From NCBI GenBank assembly GCA_964591225.1, contig CAZQAO010000002.1, forward strand, positions 1-41,774: 41,774 nucleotides of DNA, written 5' to 3'. A model generated the notes under the pieces. It was given only the letters and a program-made list of their open reading frames with translations. It had not been told where the DNA came from and ran no database searches. The DNA is from MGBC108787 sp964591225 (GTDB taxonomy: Bacteria; Bacillota_I; Bacilli_A; RF39; UBA660). Below, piece after piece: positions 22,819-30,491 of the stretch. Every line of letters starts with the position of its first letter. Position 1 is the stretch's first letter. A program made the translations under genes and the position numbers.

Positions 22819-24240
22819 ATGGCAGATTTAGTTAAAGAAATTACTCCTCGTGATACTGATTTTGCTGAATGGTATACTGATGTCGTTAAAAAAGCCGATT
22901 TAGTAGATTATTCGAGTGTTAAAGGCAGTATGATTATTCGCCCTTATGGTTATGCTATTTGGGAAAAAATGGTAGCTATTTTAGATAAGAAATTTAAAGA
23001 AACAGGGCATCAAAATTTACAAATGCCAATGTTTATTCCGGAGAGTTTATTAAATGTTGAAAAAGATCATGTTAAGGGTTTTGCTCCCGAAGTAGCTTGG
23101 GTTACTATGGGCGGAGAAGAGCCGTTAGAAGAAAGAATGTGTGTTCGTCCGACTAGTGAAGTTTTATTTTGTGATCATTTTAAACATATTATTAAATCAT
23201 ATCGGGATTTGCCTCTTCTATATAATCAATGGTGTACGATTGTACGGTGGGAAAAAACTACCCGACCATTCTTACGAAGTCGAGAGATTTTATGGCAAGA
23301 AGGTCATACTATGCATGCCACCCAAAAAGAGGCTTTAGAAGAAACGCAAAGAATGCTTAAAATATATGAAGATTTTCAACGTGATTATTTAGCTTTACCC
23401 GTAATTACCGGGAGAAAAACCGAAAAAGAAAAGTTTGCTGGCGCGGAAGCTACGTATACTATCGAAGCTATGATGTATAATGGTTATGCTCTTCAAAATG
23501 GTACTAGTCACTATTTTGGTCAAGGTTTTGCCAAAGCTTTTGGCATTCAGTTTTTAAATAAAGACCAAAAATTAGAATATCCTTATCAAACAAGTTGGGG
23601 AGTTACAACGAGAATGATTGGCGCTATTATTATGACGCATAGTGATGATCGTGGTCTAGTTTTGCCTCCTAAAATTGCTCCGGTTTTAGTAAATTGTATT
23701 CCTATTGGAGAAGATGCAAAAATTATGGCTAAATTAGAGGAAATTACCCAAGAATTAGAACAAGAAAACATTACGACTAAAATAGATCAAAGTGCTAAAT
23801 CGCCGGGATTTAAATTTGCTGAATCGGAAGTTAAGGGTTATCCATTACGATTAGAACTAGGTTTAAGAGATTTAGCCGCTAATAACATTACTATAGTTCG
23901 TCGAGATACATTAGAAAAACAAGAAGTTAGTATCGATAATTTAGTTTTCAAAATTAAAACTTTATTAACAGAAATTCAAACTAATTTATATGAACGAGCT
24001 TTAAAACGAAGAGATAGTATGTTATATGAAGCTAGAACTTATGAAGAATTTAAAGAAATTGCCCAAAATAAACCCGGTTTTATCAAAATTAATTGGTGTG
24101 GGGAAAATGAATGTGAAGAGAAAATTAAAACTGATACTGGTTTAAAATCGCGTTGTATTATCGACGAAGCAGCTGATGGCGTTTGTGCCTGCTGTGGCAA
24201 AGCAGGAAAATATAAAATCTATTTTGGCAAACAATACTAA
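22819..24240 (+). CDS. proS: Prolyl-tRNA synthetase, archaeal/eukaryotic type
   Basis: The 473-residue class II enzyme has motif 2 around VRWEKTTRPFLRSREILWQEGH, an active-site GTSHYFGQGFAKAF, motif 3 around TSWGVTTRMIGAIIM, an anticodon-binding domain (about 285-385) and a C-terminal domain with WCGENECEEK, SRCI and VCACCGKAGKYKIYFGKQY, ending in the Tyr typical of this type. The long editing insertion of the usual bacterial ProS is missing. The four or more Cys probably bind Zn. ATG 22819 lies after AGGTGATGA. Confidence 0.96.
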   Translation: MADLVKEITPRDTDFAEWYTDVVKKADLVDYSSVKGSMIIRPYGYAIWEKMVAILDKKFKETGHQNLQMPMFIPESLLNVEKDHVKGFAPEVAWVTMGGEEPLEERMCVRPTSEVLFCDHFKHIIKSYRDLPLLYNQWCTIVRWEKTTRPFLRSREILWQEGHTMHATQKEALEETQRMLKIYEDFQRDYLALPVITGRKTEKEKFAGAEATYTIEAMMYNGYALQNGTSHYFGQGFAKAFGIQFLNKDQKLEYPYQTSWGVTTRMIGAIIMTHSDDRGLVLPPKIAPVLVNCIPIGEDAKIMAKLEEITQELEQENITTKIDQSAKSPGFKFAESEVKGYPLRLELGLRDLAANNITIVRRDTLEKQEVSIDNLVFKIKTLLTEIQTNLYERALKRRDSMLYEARTYEEFKEIAQNKPGFIKINWCGENECEEKIKTDTGLKSRCIIDEAADGVCACCGKAGKYKIYFGKQY

Positions 24241-24279
24241 CAATATTTGGACTTTACCAATTATTGTTTTTATTTTTTT
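24239..24279 (+). terminator. Terminator after proS
   Basis: AACAATATTTGG and CCAATTATTGTT form a 12-position stem with one mismatch and a 6-nt loop, followed by a T-rich tract. The stem begins in the proS stop codon. Confidence 0.85.
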
Positions 24280-24317
24280 AACTCCTTTTACCATACTATG
24301 GATAGTAGGTGATGAAG

Positions 24318-25292
24318 ATGAAAAATAGAAATTTATTATATTTAACTATTCTCTTACTAAGTCCACTTCCGGTTTGGGCCTATTCTGATAAAATTATTGT
24401 CGGGGGCGAAAACATTGGAATTAATATCCAGAGTAAAGGAATTTTAGTTGTTGGTTTTTATCAAATAGATGGTCAAGATATTACTGCCAATCCGAGTATT
24501 GAAACGGGCGATTTAATTTTAAAAGTAAATGATATCGAAGTAGATACGATTGCGAGTCTTACCAGGGAAATTGAAAAAAATATGAATAATAATCAAGTTA
24601 ACTTAGTAATTAAAAGAGATAATAAAACTTTTACTACTACTTTAGATTTAGTCTTAAAAGATGGTGTTTATAAAACAGGTTTATATGTTAAAGATAGCTT
24701 ATCTGGTATTGGTACTTTAACATATATTGATCCCGAAACTAAAATATTTGGATCTCTAGGCCATGAGATTATTGAAGCTAATACTAGTCAAAAAATAGAA
24801 GTAAAAAGTGGCGAGATTTTTAATAGTGTAGTTACAGGAATTACGAAAAGTATCGATGGTACTCCCGGAGAAAAGAATGCTAAATTAGATCATTCCAAAA
24901 TTTATGGCAAGATTAAAGAAAATACGGAAGTGGGTTTATTTGGTGATTACACTAATAATTTACCGGGGAAAAAATTAATGAAAGTAGCACAGCCCGATGA
25001 AGTAAAAGTAGGGGATGCCCGTATCGCTACCGTATTAGATAATAACGAAGTCAAAGAATACGATATTTATATTACTAAAATAAATGAATATAATAAAGTT
25101 AAAAATATTTATTTTGAAGTCACCGATAAAGATCTTTTAGCCAAAACAGGAGGAATTGTTCAAGGTATGAGTGGTAGTCCTATTATTCAAAATAATAAAA
25201 TTATCGGAGCAGTTACTCATGTTATTGTCGATAATGTTAAAACTGGTTATGGTATATTTATAACTACGATGTTAGAAGAAGGCGAAAATTAA
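24318..25292 (+). CDS. spoIVB: SpoIVB sporulation signalling serine protease
   Basis: The 324-residue protein has a signal peptide/anchor (MKNRNLLYLTILLLSPLPVW), a PDZ domain (about 30-110) and an S55 peptidase domain with GSLGHEI (His about 149), a conserved TDKDLLAKTGGIVQ segment and QGMSGSPI (Ser about 285), all matching Bacillus SpoIVB closely. In sporulation SpoIVB is secreted from the forespore and cleaves SpoIVFA, which frees SpoIVFB to activate sigma-K. Both partners lie 3-4 kb downstream. ATG 24318 is five bases after AGGTGA; two earlier start codons fall inside or next to that site. Confidence 0.95.
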   Translation: MKNRNLLYLTILLLSPLPVWAYSDKIIVGGENIGINIQSKGILVVGFYQIDGQDITANPSIETGDLILKVNDIEVDTIASLTREIEKNMNNNQVNLVIKRDNKTFTTTLDLVLKDGVYKTGLYVKDSLSGIGTLTYIDPETKIFGSLGHEIIEANTSQKIEVKSGEIFNSVVTGITKSIDGTPGEKNAKLDHSKIYGKIKENTEVGLFGDYTNNLPGKKLMKVAQPDEVKVGDARIATVLDNNEVKEYDIYITKINEYNKVKNIYFEVTDKDLLAKTGGIVQGMSGSPIIQNNKIIGAVTHVIVDNVKTGYGIFITTMLEEGEN

Positions 25293-25303
25293 GCGCCTTT
25301 TTT
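25279..25303 (+). terminator. Terminator after spoIVB
   Basis: AAGGCG/CGCCTT encloses a 9-nt loop that holds the TAA stop codon, followed by T residues. Confidence 0.75.
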
Positions 25304-25357
25304 ATAATGCGACAAAATTTTTATTACCCTTAAGTTATAGTTGGAATAGGTGATTTT

Positions 25358-25783
25358 ATGAAGCAAGGTTTAAAAGTAATATTATTTTCTTCCGTAGTAG
25401 GGACCATACTAGCGGGTTTATTCTTCTTATCAGTAAAAGAAAAAGCCGAAGCCAAAATGCTTTCAACAGTTTATGCTTATCAAGTAGGGGTTTTTAAAAA
25501 TAAAGACAATGCTTTAGCAACACTAAGTAATTATGAAAATGCTAAGATTGTATTAGATAATGATCTCTATCGTATTTTTATCGGTGTAACCATTAATGCT
25601 AAAGACTATTTATCAGCGTATTTTGATGAATTAGGATATAGTTATTATATTAAAGAAATCGAATTAGATGAAAATTTAAAAGAAGATATTAAAAAGTATG
25701 ACGATGTTTTAATGAAAACTAATAAAGAAAGTAACCAAGGCATTATCAAACAAATGTTAGAAAGTATTCCCAATGAATTATAA
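25358..25783 (+). CDS. SPOR-domain membrane protein in the spoIIB position
   Basis: The 141-residue protein has an N-terminal membrane anchor (about 7-26) and a SPOR-like domain (YAYQVGVFKNKDNALATL through ELGYSYYIKEI, about 38-105). SPOR domains bind glycan strands stripped of stem peptides at septa. In Bacillus the gene just upstream of maf-radC-mreBCD is spoIIB, whose product carries a SPOR domain at its C-terminus. This protein sits next to radC, so it may be a reduced SpoIIB. That is inference from position; SpoIIB itself is about twice as long. It overlaps radC by 11 bp. Confidence 0.68.
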   Translation: MKQGLKVILFSSVVGTILAGLFFLSVKEKAEAKMLSTVYAYQVGVFKNKDNALATLSNYENAKIVLDNDLYRIFIGVTINAKDYLSAYFDELGYSYYIKEIELDENLKEDIKKYDDVLMKTNKESNQGIIKQMLESIPNEL

Positions 25784-26453
25784 AATTAAAGATTTACCTT
25801 TAGATGAACGTCCGCGCGAAAAATTAAAATTGAGAGGAAAAGAATCTTTATCCAACGAAGAATTAGTGGCTATTATCTTAAAAACCGGAAATAAAGATAA
25901 ATCAGTTAAAGATATTGCAATTGAATTAGTAAAACAATTTAAAAATATTCAAGAGTTAAATTCAGCGACCATTGCTGATCTAACGAAAATTAAAGGTATC
26001 AAAGAAGTAAAAGCTATTACTTTACTAGCAGCGATTGAACTAGGAAAACGCGTTTCTACCTTTATAACGGAAGATAAATATAAAATTACGTCTGCGATAG
26101 ATGTCTATTATCTTTTAAAACCAAAAATTATTGGTTTAAAACAAGAGAAACTATTTGCTTTATTTTTAAATACCAAGAATGAAGTTATTACTTATGAAAC
26201 TGTTTTTATGGGAACCCAAAATAAAAGTATTACTCATCCTCGAGAAATTTTTTATTTAGCTATTAAAAATAGTGCAGTCAAAATAATATTAGTTCATAAT
26301 CATCCGACTAATGATCCTACTCCTAGCGAAGAAGATATTTTATTTACCAATACTATTAAAGAAACGGGAGAACTTTTACAAATTCCGTTAATTGATCATA
26401 TTATTATTGGAGAAACTAAGTTTTTTAGTTTTTTTGACCATCATTTGCTTTAA
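25773..26453 (+). CDS. radC: RadC family JAMM-domain protein
   Basis: The 226-residue protein has an N-terminal helix-hairpin-helix region (about 1-90, beginning with LPLDERPREKL) and a C-terminal JAMM domain with the metal motif HNHPTNDPTPSEED and the upstream Glu in FMGTQNKSITHPREIF. The biochemical role of RadC is unsettled despite its name. It is upstream of mre genes, as in Bacillus. Confidence 0.95.
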   Translation: MNYKIKDLPLDERPREKLKLRGKESLSNEELVAIILKTGNKDKSVKDIAIELVKQFKNIQELNSATIADLTKIKGIKEVKAITLLAAIELGKRVSTFITEDKYKITSAIDVYYLLKPKIIGLKQEKLFALFLNTKNEVITYETVFMGTQNKSITHPREIFYLAIKNSAVKIILVHNHPTNDPTPSEEDILFTNTIKETGELLQIPLIDHIIIGETKFFSFFDHHLL

Positions 26454-26493
26454 TTTAGCAAAAACTAGCCATACTAAAAATAAGGTGGTTTCT

Positions 26494-27156
26494 ATGCCAA
26501 GAAGAATAGGATTGATTTTAATAAGTATGTTGCTTTTTTTTCTGTTTTTAGAAGGAATTTTTATTCCTAATTATAATAAGTATTTTCCTAAAATATTAGA
26601 AGAAACCCAAGTAGTTCGCGAAGAAGTTTTAAAAGCTAAAGAAGAAAAATTAATCGCTAGTTATAATTATGATGATTACTTAGATTATTCTTTAGAATAT
26701 AGTAAAGTTCTATTTCGAGATATATATCATTTAAATAAAGAAATAACTATATATAAAGGTACTGAAGAAAATATTAAAAAGAATAATTTAGTTATTAATC
26801 AAGATGGGTTAGTAGGTATTGTTACTAAAGTAAAAAAACATAGTAGTCAAGTGGCTTTGCTTACTAATGAGCATACGAGTATGTCTGTTAAAGTAAATGA
26901 GTCTTATGGAATATTAAAGTGTAAGAATCAAAAATTAATTGTGGAAGGAATAGATAATAAACAAGAAATTCATATTGGAGATAAAGTAACTACTAGTGAT
27001 TTATCTATTTATCCGGAACAAATATTTATTGGAACTGTCGCTAATATTACTTTAGATCCTTATGAAATAGAACAACAATTAGAAATTAAATCTAATGTTA
27101 ATTTTGATAATCTTAGTTATCTTGGTATTTTAACAGAACTAAGAGGTGCAGAATGA
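26494..27156 (+). CDS. mreC: Rod-shape determining protein MreC
   Basis: The 220-residue protein has an N-terminal membrane segment (about 5-25), a coiled coil (about 40-85) and the MreC beta domain (NQDGLVGIVTKVKKHSSQVALL, then GDKVTTSDLSIYPEQIFIGTV). It organises the elongation machinery in the envelope. The open frame reaches back into radC, but ATG 26494 follows AAGGTGG. It is shorter than most MreC proteins (about 270-290). mreB is not in the window. mreD follows with a 4-bp ATGA overlap. Confidence 0.9.
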   Translation: MPRRIGLILISMLLFFLFLEGIFIPNYNKYFPKILEETQVVREEVLKAKEEKLIASYNYDDYLDYSLEYSKVLFRDIYHLNKEITIYKGTEENIKKNNLVINQDGLVGIVTKVKKHSSQVALLTNEHTSMSVKVNESYGILKCKNQKLIVEGIDNKQEIHIGDKVTTSDLSIYPEQIFIGTVANITLDPYEIEQQLEIKSNVNFDNLSYLGILTELRGAE

Positions 27157-27533
27157 TACTAGTATATTTATTTTTAGATTTATTTTTTTATAATTATACT
27201 TCTTTTGCTAGTTGTTTTTTTCTCTTAGCTTTATTTAATAAACAACCCTTTTATTATATTTTCTTCATAAGTATAATTTTTGATATTTTCTTTTGGCATA
27301 CTTCTTTTATCTATCCTTTACTAATAAGTATTTTATATTTGATAGTTAAAATTATAAAGGGTACTTATCAAAGTACTTATTCGTTACTTAGAACTTATTT
27401 ATTACTTAGTGGGGTATTTTTAATATTTAGTGCTTGTTTTTATCAAGAGTGGTTAATTTATTTACCAGGACTTATTCTTAATTTATTTATCTTATTAATT
27501 GGTGCTAAAATAGTTCGTTATTTCATAAAATAG
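27153..27533 (+). CDS. mreD: Rod-shape determining membrane protein MreD
   Basis: The 126-residue, very hydrophobic protein has four or five membrane segments rich in Phe, Leu and Tyr. MreD proteins are poorly conserved, so the call rests mainly on hydrophobicity, size and the ATGA overlap with mreC. The usual length is about 160. Confidence 0.75.
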   Translation: MILVYLFLDLFFYNYTSFASCFFLLALFNKQPFYYIFFISIIFDIFFWHTSFIYPLLISILYLIVKIIKGTYQSTYSLLRTYLLLSGVFLIFSACFYQEWLIYLPGLILNLFILLIGAKIVRYFIK

Positions 27534-27547
27534 TCTAGGTGAGAAAA

Positions 27548-28162
27548 ATGGATCCTTGTTTAGAAACCCAGAATCGAATCAAAAATAAAAGACAAGTTTT
27601 AATTAGTGGTCAAAAAAAAGAAAGTAAAAGATCTAATTATATTTCTAATTTATTTACGAGAACTTTAATTAGTGTCATTTTAGTTTTATTATGTGCCATT
27701 TTTGTTAATCTAAAAGATGAAAATTTATTATTTTTTAAAGAAAAATTATTTCAAGATACTTTATCTTTTCAAAAAATAAATGCTTGGTATACAAAATATT
27801 TTGGTTCCATTTTACCTTTAGAAAAAACAGACAATACAACTGCTGTTTTTCAATCTGATGCTATGTATCAAAATATAGAGCCTTATGCGGATTCTTATAA
27901 AGCGACGATAAATGGTCCAGCGGTGTTTTTAGAAAGTGGGATTATTGTTTTTTTAGGGGAGAAAGAAAATTTAGGAAATACGGTTATTGTTCAAGGTATT
28001 GATGGCGTTGATATTTGGTATTCTAATATAACTACTAATGATTTAACTTTATATGATTATGTTGAAAAGGATAGTATTGTGGGAGATGCCAATAATAATG
28101 AAATTATTTTTACTTTTATGGAAAATGGCAATTACATAGGCTATGAAAAATATATTTCCTAA
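27548..28162 (+). CDS. spoIVFA: SpoIVFA-like regulator of SpoIVFB, inactive M23 domain
   Basis: The 204-residue protein has a cytoplasmic basic N-terminus, one membrane segment (TRTLISVILVLLCAIFVNL, about 38-56) and an extracytoplasmic domain ending in a degenerate M23/LytM fold (GPAVFLESGIIVFLG, GNTVIVQGIDGVDIWYSNI). The HxH and HxxxD zinc ligands of active M23 enzymes are absent, as expected for SpoIVFA. It overlaps the downstream protease by 20 bp and is the predicted target of SpoIVB. Sequence similarity is weak; order and fold carry the call. Confidence 0.78.
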   Translation: MDPCLETQNRIKNKRQVLISGQKKESKRSNYISNLFTRTLISVILVLLCAIFVNLKDENLLFFKEKLFQDTLSFQKINAWYTKYFGSILPLEKTDNTTAVFQSDAMYQNIEPYADSYKATINGPAVFLESGIIVFLGEKENLGNTVIVQGIDGVDIWYSNITTNDLTLYDYVEKDSIVGDANNNEIIFTFMENGNYIGYEKYIS

Positions 28163-28922
28163 AATATATATTCATCCCTCAACCTATATTTTTATCATGA
28201 CATTTTTATTGACCGGTCATATCAAATCAATCTTACTTATATTAAGTATTATTCTTATTCATGAATGGGGTCATATTTTAATTAATAGTTTTTTTCATTA
28301 TCCTATTAATCAGGTTACTATCTATCCTTTTGGGGGTTTAACCAAAACAACTAAATTTATGAATACACCGATTAATCATGATATTCTTATTTATTTAGGG
28401 GGTTTCTTGGCGCAATTTATTTTATTATTTGTTTTTTATTTATTTTATCGAATAGATGTTATTCATTTAACTACTTATCAATTATTTAAAACCTATAATA
28501 AAGCTATCTTAGTTTTTAATATGTTGCCGATTCGCCCTTTGGATGGGGGCGAGTTAGTAAGATTATTTTTAGAAAAGTTTCTGCCTTTTGCCAAAGCTCA
28601 AAGTGTCGCTAATGGCATATCAGTTCTAAGTTTAGTTATATTTATTTTACTGAATTATACTTATAGTTTAAATAATTATTTAATTTGTATGTTATTAATG
28701 GTTAAGTTATATGATGTTATTAAAACTAAGTCATTTGTTCAAAATAAATTTTATTTAGAACGCTGTTTATATACCTTTCCCTATCAGCGTATTCGTTATG
28801 AAAAAGATAAAAATATTAAAGCTTTAAGAAAGGATACAAGACATTATTTTTGGGAAGGAAATACCTATATTTCAGAGAAGAAAATATTACAAGAGAAATT
28901 TGACATTCCCTATAATTTTTGA
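28143..28922 (+). CDS. spoIVFB: SpoIVFB-type intramembrane metalloprotease
   Basis: The 259-residue membrane protein has HEWGH at residues 40-44 and NMLPIRPLDGG (Asn126, Asp134), the two metal-site motifs of M50 site-2 proteases, in a membrane core with a cytoplasmic C-terminal extension. SpoIVFB cleaves pro-sigma-K in the mother cell. The start overlaps spoIVFA by 20 bp with no clear ribosome binding site, suggesting coupling. The promoter of the ribosomal genes begins inside its 3' end. Confidence 0.9.
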   Translation: MKNIFPKIYIHPSTYIFIMTFLLTGHIKSILLILSIILIHEWGHILINSFFHYPINQVTIYPFGGLTKTTKFMNTPINHDILIYLGGFLAQFILLFVFYLFYRIDVIHLTTYQLFKTYNKAILVFNMLPIRPLDGGELVRLFLEKFLPFAKAQSVANGISVLSLVIFILLNYTYSLNNYLICMLLMVKLYDVIKTKSFVQNKFYLERCLYTFPYQRIRYEKDKNIKALRKDTRHYFWEGNTYISEKKILQEKFDIPYNF

Positions 28923-28928
28923 TAGAAT
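28900..28928 (+). promoter_or_regulatory. Strong sigma-A promoter for rplU-prp-rpmA
   Basis: TTGACA (28900-28905), a 17-nt spacer and TAGAAT (28923-28928). It lies across the spoIVFB stop codon and separates constitutive ribosomal expression from the sporulation genes. Confidence 0.85.
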
Positions 28929-28934
28929 TTAAGC

Positions 28935-29023
28935 GTTTGGAAAGGGCTTTCCTTTCGAAAACCGCATGGAAAAGGTTTAAAAACATTTTTGTTACCTTAA
29001 CAGCGAGTCTTAAAAGTGAGGAG
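28935..29023 (+). promoter_or_regulatory. Candidate L21 leader RNA
   Basis: The leader from the predicted start to the GAGGAGG site can form GGAAAG/CTTTCC followed by AAGGT/ACCTT hairpins. Bacillota often have an autoregulatory leader ahead of rplU. I infer that role from position and hairpins and cannot confirm the consensus. Confidence 0.5.
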
Positions 29024-29030
29024 GTTAGAA

Positions 29031-29333
29031 ATGAAAGCTATATTCGTTACCGGTGGTAAACAATATTATGTCGAAGAGGGCGATACAATTTATGTAGAGA
29101 AATTAAACGCTCCCGTTGGTAGTGATGTTGAGTTTAAAGAAGTTTTATTTGCAGATGGTAAAGTAGGTACTCCCTACGTAGATAATGCCAAAGTAGTTTG
29201 TACAGTTGAAAAACATGGTAAACAAAAGAAAATTGTGGTATTTAAATATAAACCTAAAAAGAAATATCGGAATACTCAAGGTCATAGACAACCTTATACA
29301 AAACTAGTTGTTAAAAAGATTCAAGTGAAATAA
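29031..29333 (+). CDS. rplU: 50S ribosomal protein L21
   Basis: The 100-residue protein has the L21 pattern MKAIFVTGGKQYYVEEGD and ends KKKYRNTQGHRQPYTKLVVK. ATG 29031 follows GAGGAGG; an earlier in-frame ATG would overlap the leader hairpins. prp starts one base after its stop. Confidence 0.97.
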   Translation: MKAIFVTGGKQYYVEEGDTIYVEKLNAPVGSDVEFKEVLFADGKVGTPYVDNAKVVCTVEKHGKQKKIVVFKYKPKKKYRNTQGHRQPYTKLVVKKIQVK

Positions 29334-29334
29334 A

Positions 29335-29655
29335 ATGATTCAAGTAACGTATCAAAAAGAAAATAATTATTTTAAACGAATTATTATCAAAGGACATGCT
29401 GGTTATGCCCAATACGGTTATGATATTGTTTGTTCATCCGTATCTAGTATTATAACTACTTCGATAAATGGTATTTTAAGTTTAGATGAAAATGCTTTAG
29501 AAGTAACTGATAATGGTCAAGAAATGATAATTAAGGTTTTAAAAAAAGATGAGATTACAACTAAATTATTAGAGAATATGTTTATGTTATTCGAAGAGTT
29601 AGAAAAACAATATCCTAAAAATATAACAATACGAAAGGAGAAAAACCAATGTTAA
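29335..29655 (+). CDS. prp: Ribosomal-processing cysteine protease Prp
   Basis: The 106-residue protein has GHAGYAQYGYDIVCSSVS, with the catalytic pair His21 and Cys33 spaced as in Staphylococcus Prp. Prp removes the N-terminal extension of L27. It lies between rplU and rpmA and overlaps rpmA by 7 bp. The matching L27 extension is present next door, so the pair is functionally consistent. Confidence 0.95.
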   Translation: MIQVTYQKENNYFKRIIIKGHAGYAQYGYDIVCSSVSSIITTSINGILSLDENALEVTDNGQEMIIKVLKKDEITTKLLENMFMLFEELEKQYPKNITIRKEKNQC

Positions 29656-29933
29656 AATTTGCTTTAAATATTCAACGTTTTGCTCATATTAAAGCTCAAG
29701 GTTCTACTAAGAATGGTCGAGATAGTGCTGGTAGACGGTTAGGAGCTAAAGCTAGCGATGGCGAGTTTGTGACCGCCGGAAGTATTATTTATCGTCAAAG
29801 AGGAACTAAAATATATCCGGGAGCAAATGTTGGAATGGGAAAAGATCATACCCTTTTTGCTAAAATAGATGGAATAGTTAGATTTGAAAGAGCAGGAAGA
29901 ACTAAAAAGAAAGCAAGCGTTTACGAAAAGTAG
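29649..29933 (+). CDS. rpmA: 50S ribosomal protein L27 with Prp-cleaved extension
   Basis: The 94-residue protein starts MLKFALNIQRFAHIKAQGST. The first 11 residues match the Prp substrate pattern, with predicted cleavage between Phe11 and Ala12. The mature part has STKNGRDSAGRRLGAK, which reaches the peptidyl transferase centre. The usual LQFF of Bacillota reads IQRF here. The stop codon lies in the terminator hairpin. Confidence 0.96.
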   Translation: MLKFALNIQRFAHIKAQGSTKNGRDSAGRRLGAKASDGEFVTAGSIIYRQRGTKIYPGANVGMGKDHTLFAKIDGIVRFERAGRTKKKASVYEK

Positions 29934-29943
29934 ACGTTTTTTT
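29917..29943 (+). terminator. Terminator after rpmA
   Basis: GCGTTTAC (29917-29924) pairs with GTAGACGT (29930-29937), including two G-U pairs, around a 5-nt loop and before a T run; the TAG stop is inside. Confidence 0.75.
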
Positions 29944-29958
29944 ATAGTAAGAAAGTAT

Positions 29959-29987
29959 TTGCAAAAAAAACATATATTTGTTATAAT
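29959..29987 (+). promoter_or_regulatory. Promoter of rplS
   Basis: TTGCAA (29959-29964), a 17-nt spacer and TATAAT (29982-29987) preceded by TGT. Confidence 0.8.
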
Positions 29988-29993
29988 GAATCT

Positions 29994-30062
29994 GTTTTTT
30001 AGCATGTAATCCGCTGAAATAGACTTTTATGATTACAGTAGATAGTATTAGAAAGGAAGAAA
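29994..30062 (+). promoter_or_regulatory. Candidate L19 leader RNA
   Basis: TGTAATC (30005-30011) pairs with GATTACA (30031-30037) around an internal 19-nt segment, shortly before AAAGGAAG and the rplS ATG. Ribosomal-protein leaders ahead of rplS are known in Bacillota; assignment is inferred from position and hairpin. Confidence 0.5.
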
Positions 30063-30065
30063 ACG

Positions 30066-30425
30066 ATGGCTAATTTAGTAGATAAAATTAATAAAAAACA
30101 TATGAAACCTGATATTCCGGAATTTCGTGTCGGTGATATTGTCCGCGTCGATGTTTGGGTAAAAGAAGGTAAAAAAGAAAGAATCCAAGCCTTTGAAGGT
30201 ATTGTCATTGCCAAAAAAGGAAGTGGCGTATCCGAAACTTTTTCAGTCCGAAAAAAAAGTGGTAGCGTTGGGGTAGTGAGAGTTTTCCCAGTAAATGCTC
30301 CGACCATTGACAAGATTACAGTAATTAAAAAAGGTATGGTTCGTCGGGCTAAATTGAACTTTATTAAAGATATGCGTAAAGAATATAAAGTTAAAGAAAG
30401 AAATAGCATAGTTAAGGAAGCCTAA
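30066..30425 (+). CDS. rplS: 50S ribosomal protein L19
   Basis: The 119-residue protein has the L19 pattern FRVGDIVRVDVWVKEGKKER, then IQAFEGIVIAKKGSGVSETF and VRRAKLNF. The gene usually follows trmD, but here it stands alone with its own promoter, leader and terminator. Confidence 0.97.
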   Translation: MANLVDKINKKHMKPDIPEFRVGDIVRVDVWVKEGKKERIQAFEGIVIAKKGSGVSETFSVRKKSGSVGVVRVFPVNAPTIDKITVIKKGMVRRAKLNFIKDMRKEYKVKERNSIVKEA

Positions 30426-30439
30426 AAGCTTCTTTTTTT
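30417..30439 (+). terminator. Terminator after rplS
   Basis: GAAGC/GCTTC with a 6-nt loop that contains the TAA stop codon, followed by seven T residues. Confidence 0.85.
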
Positions 30440-30463
30440 GTTTTATATAACTCTTACTTGTTG

Positions 30464-30469
30464 TATAAT
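30464..30469 (+). promoter_or_regulatory. Probable -10 of lepB
   Basis: TATAAT lies 23 bases before the lepB start, with no strong -35. Confidence 0.5.
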
Positions 30470-30491
30470 GGATTTAGAAAGGAAAATACTA

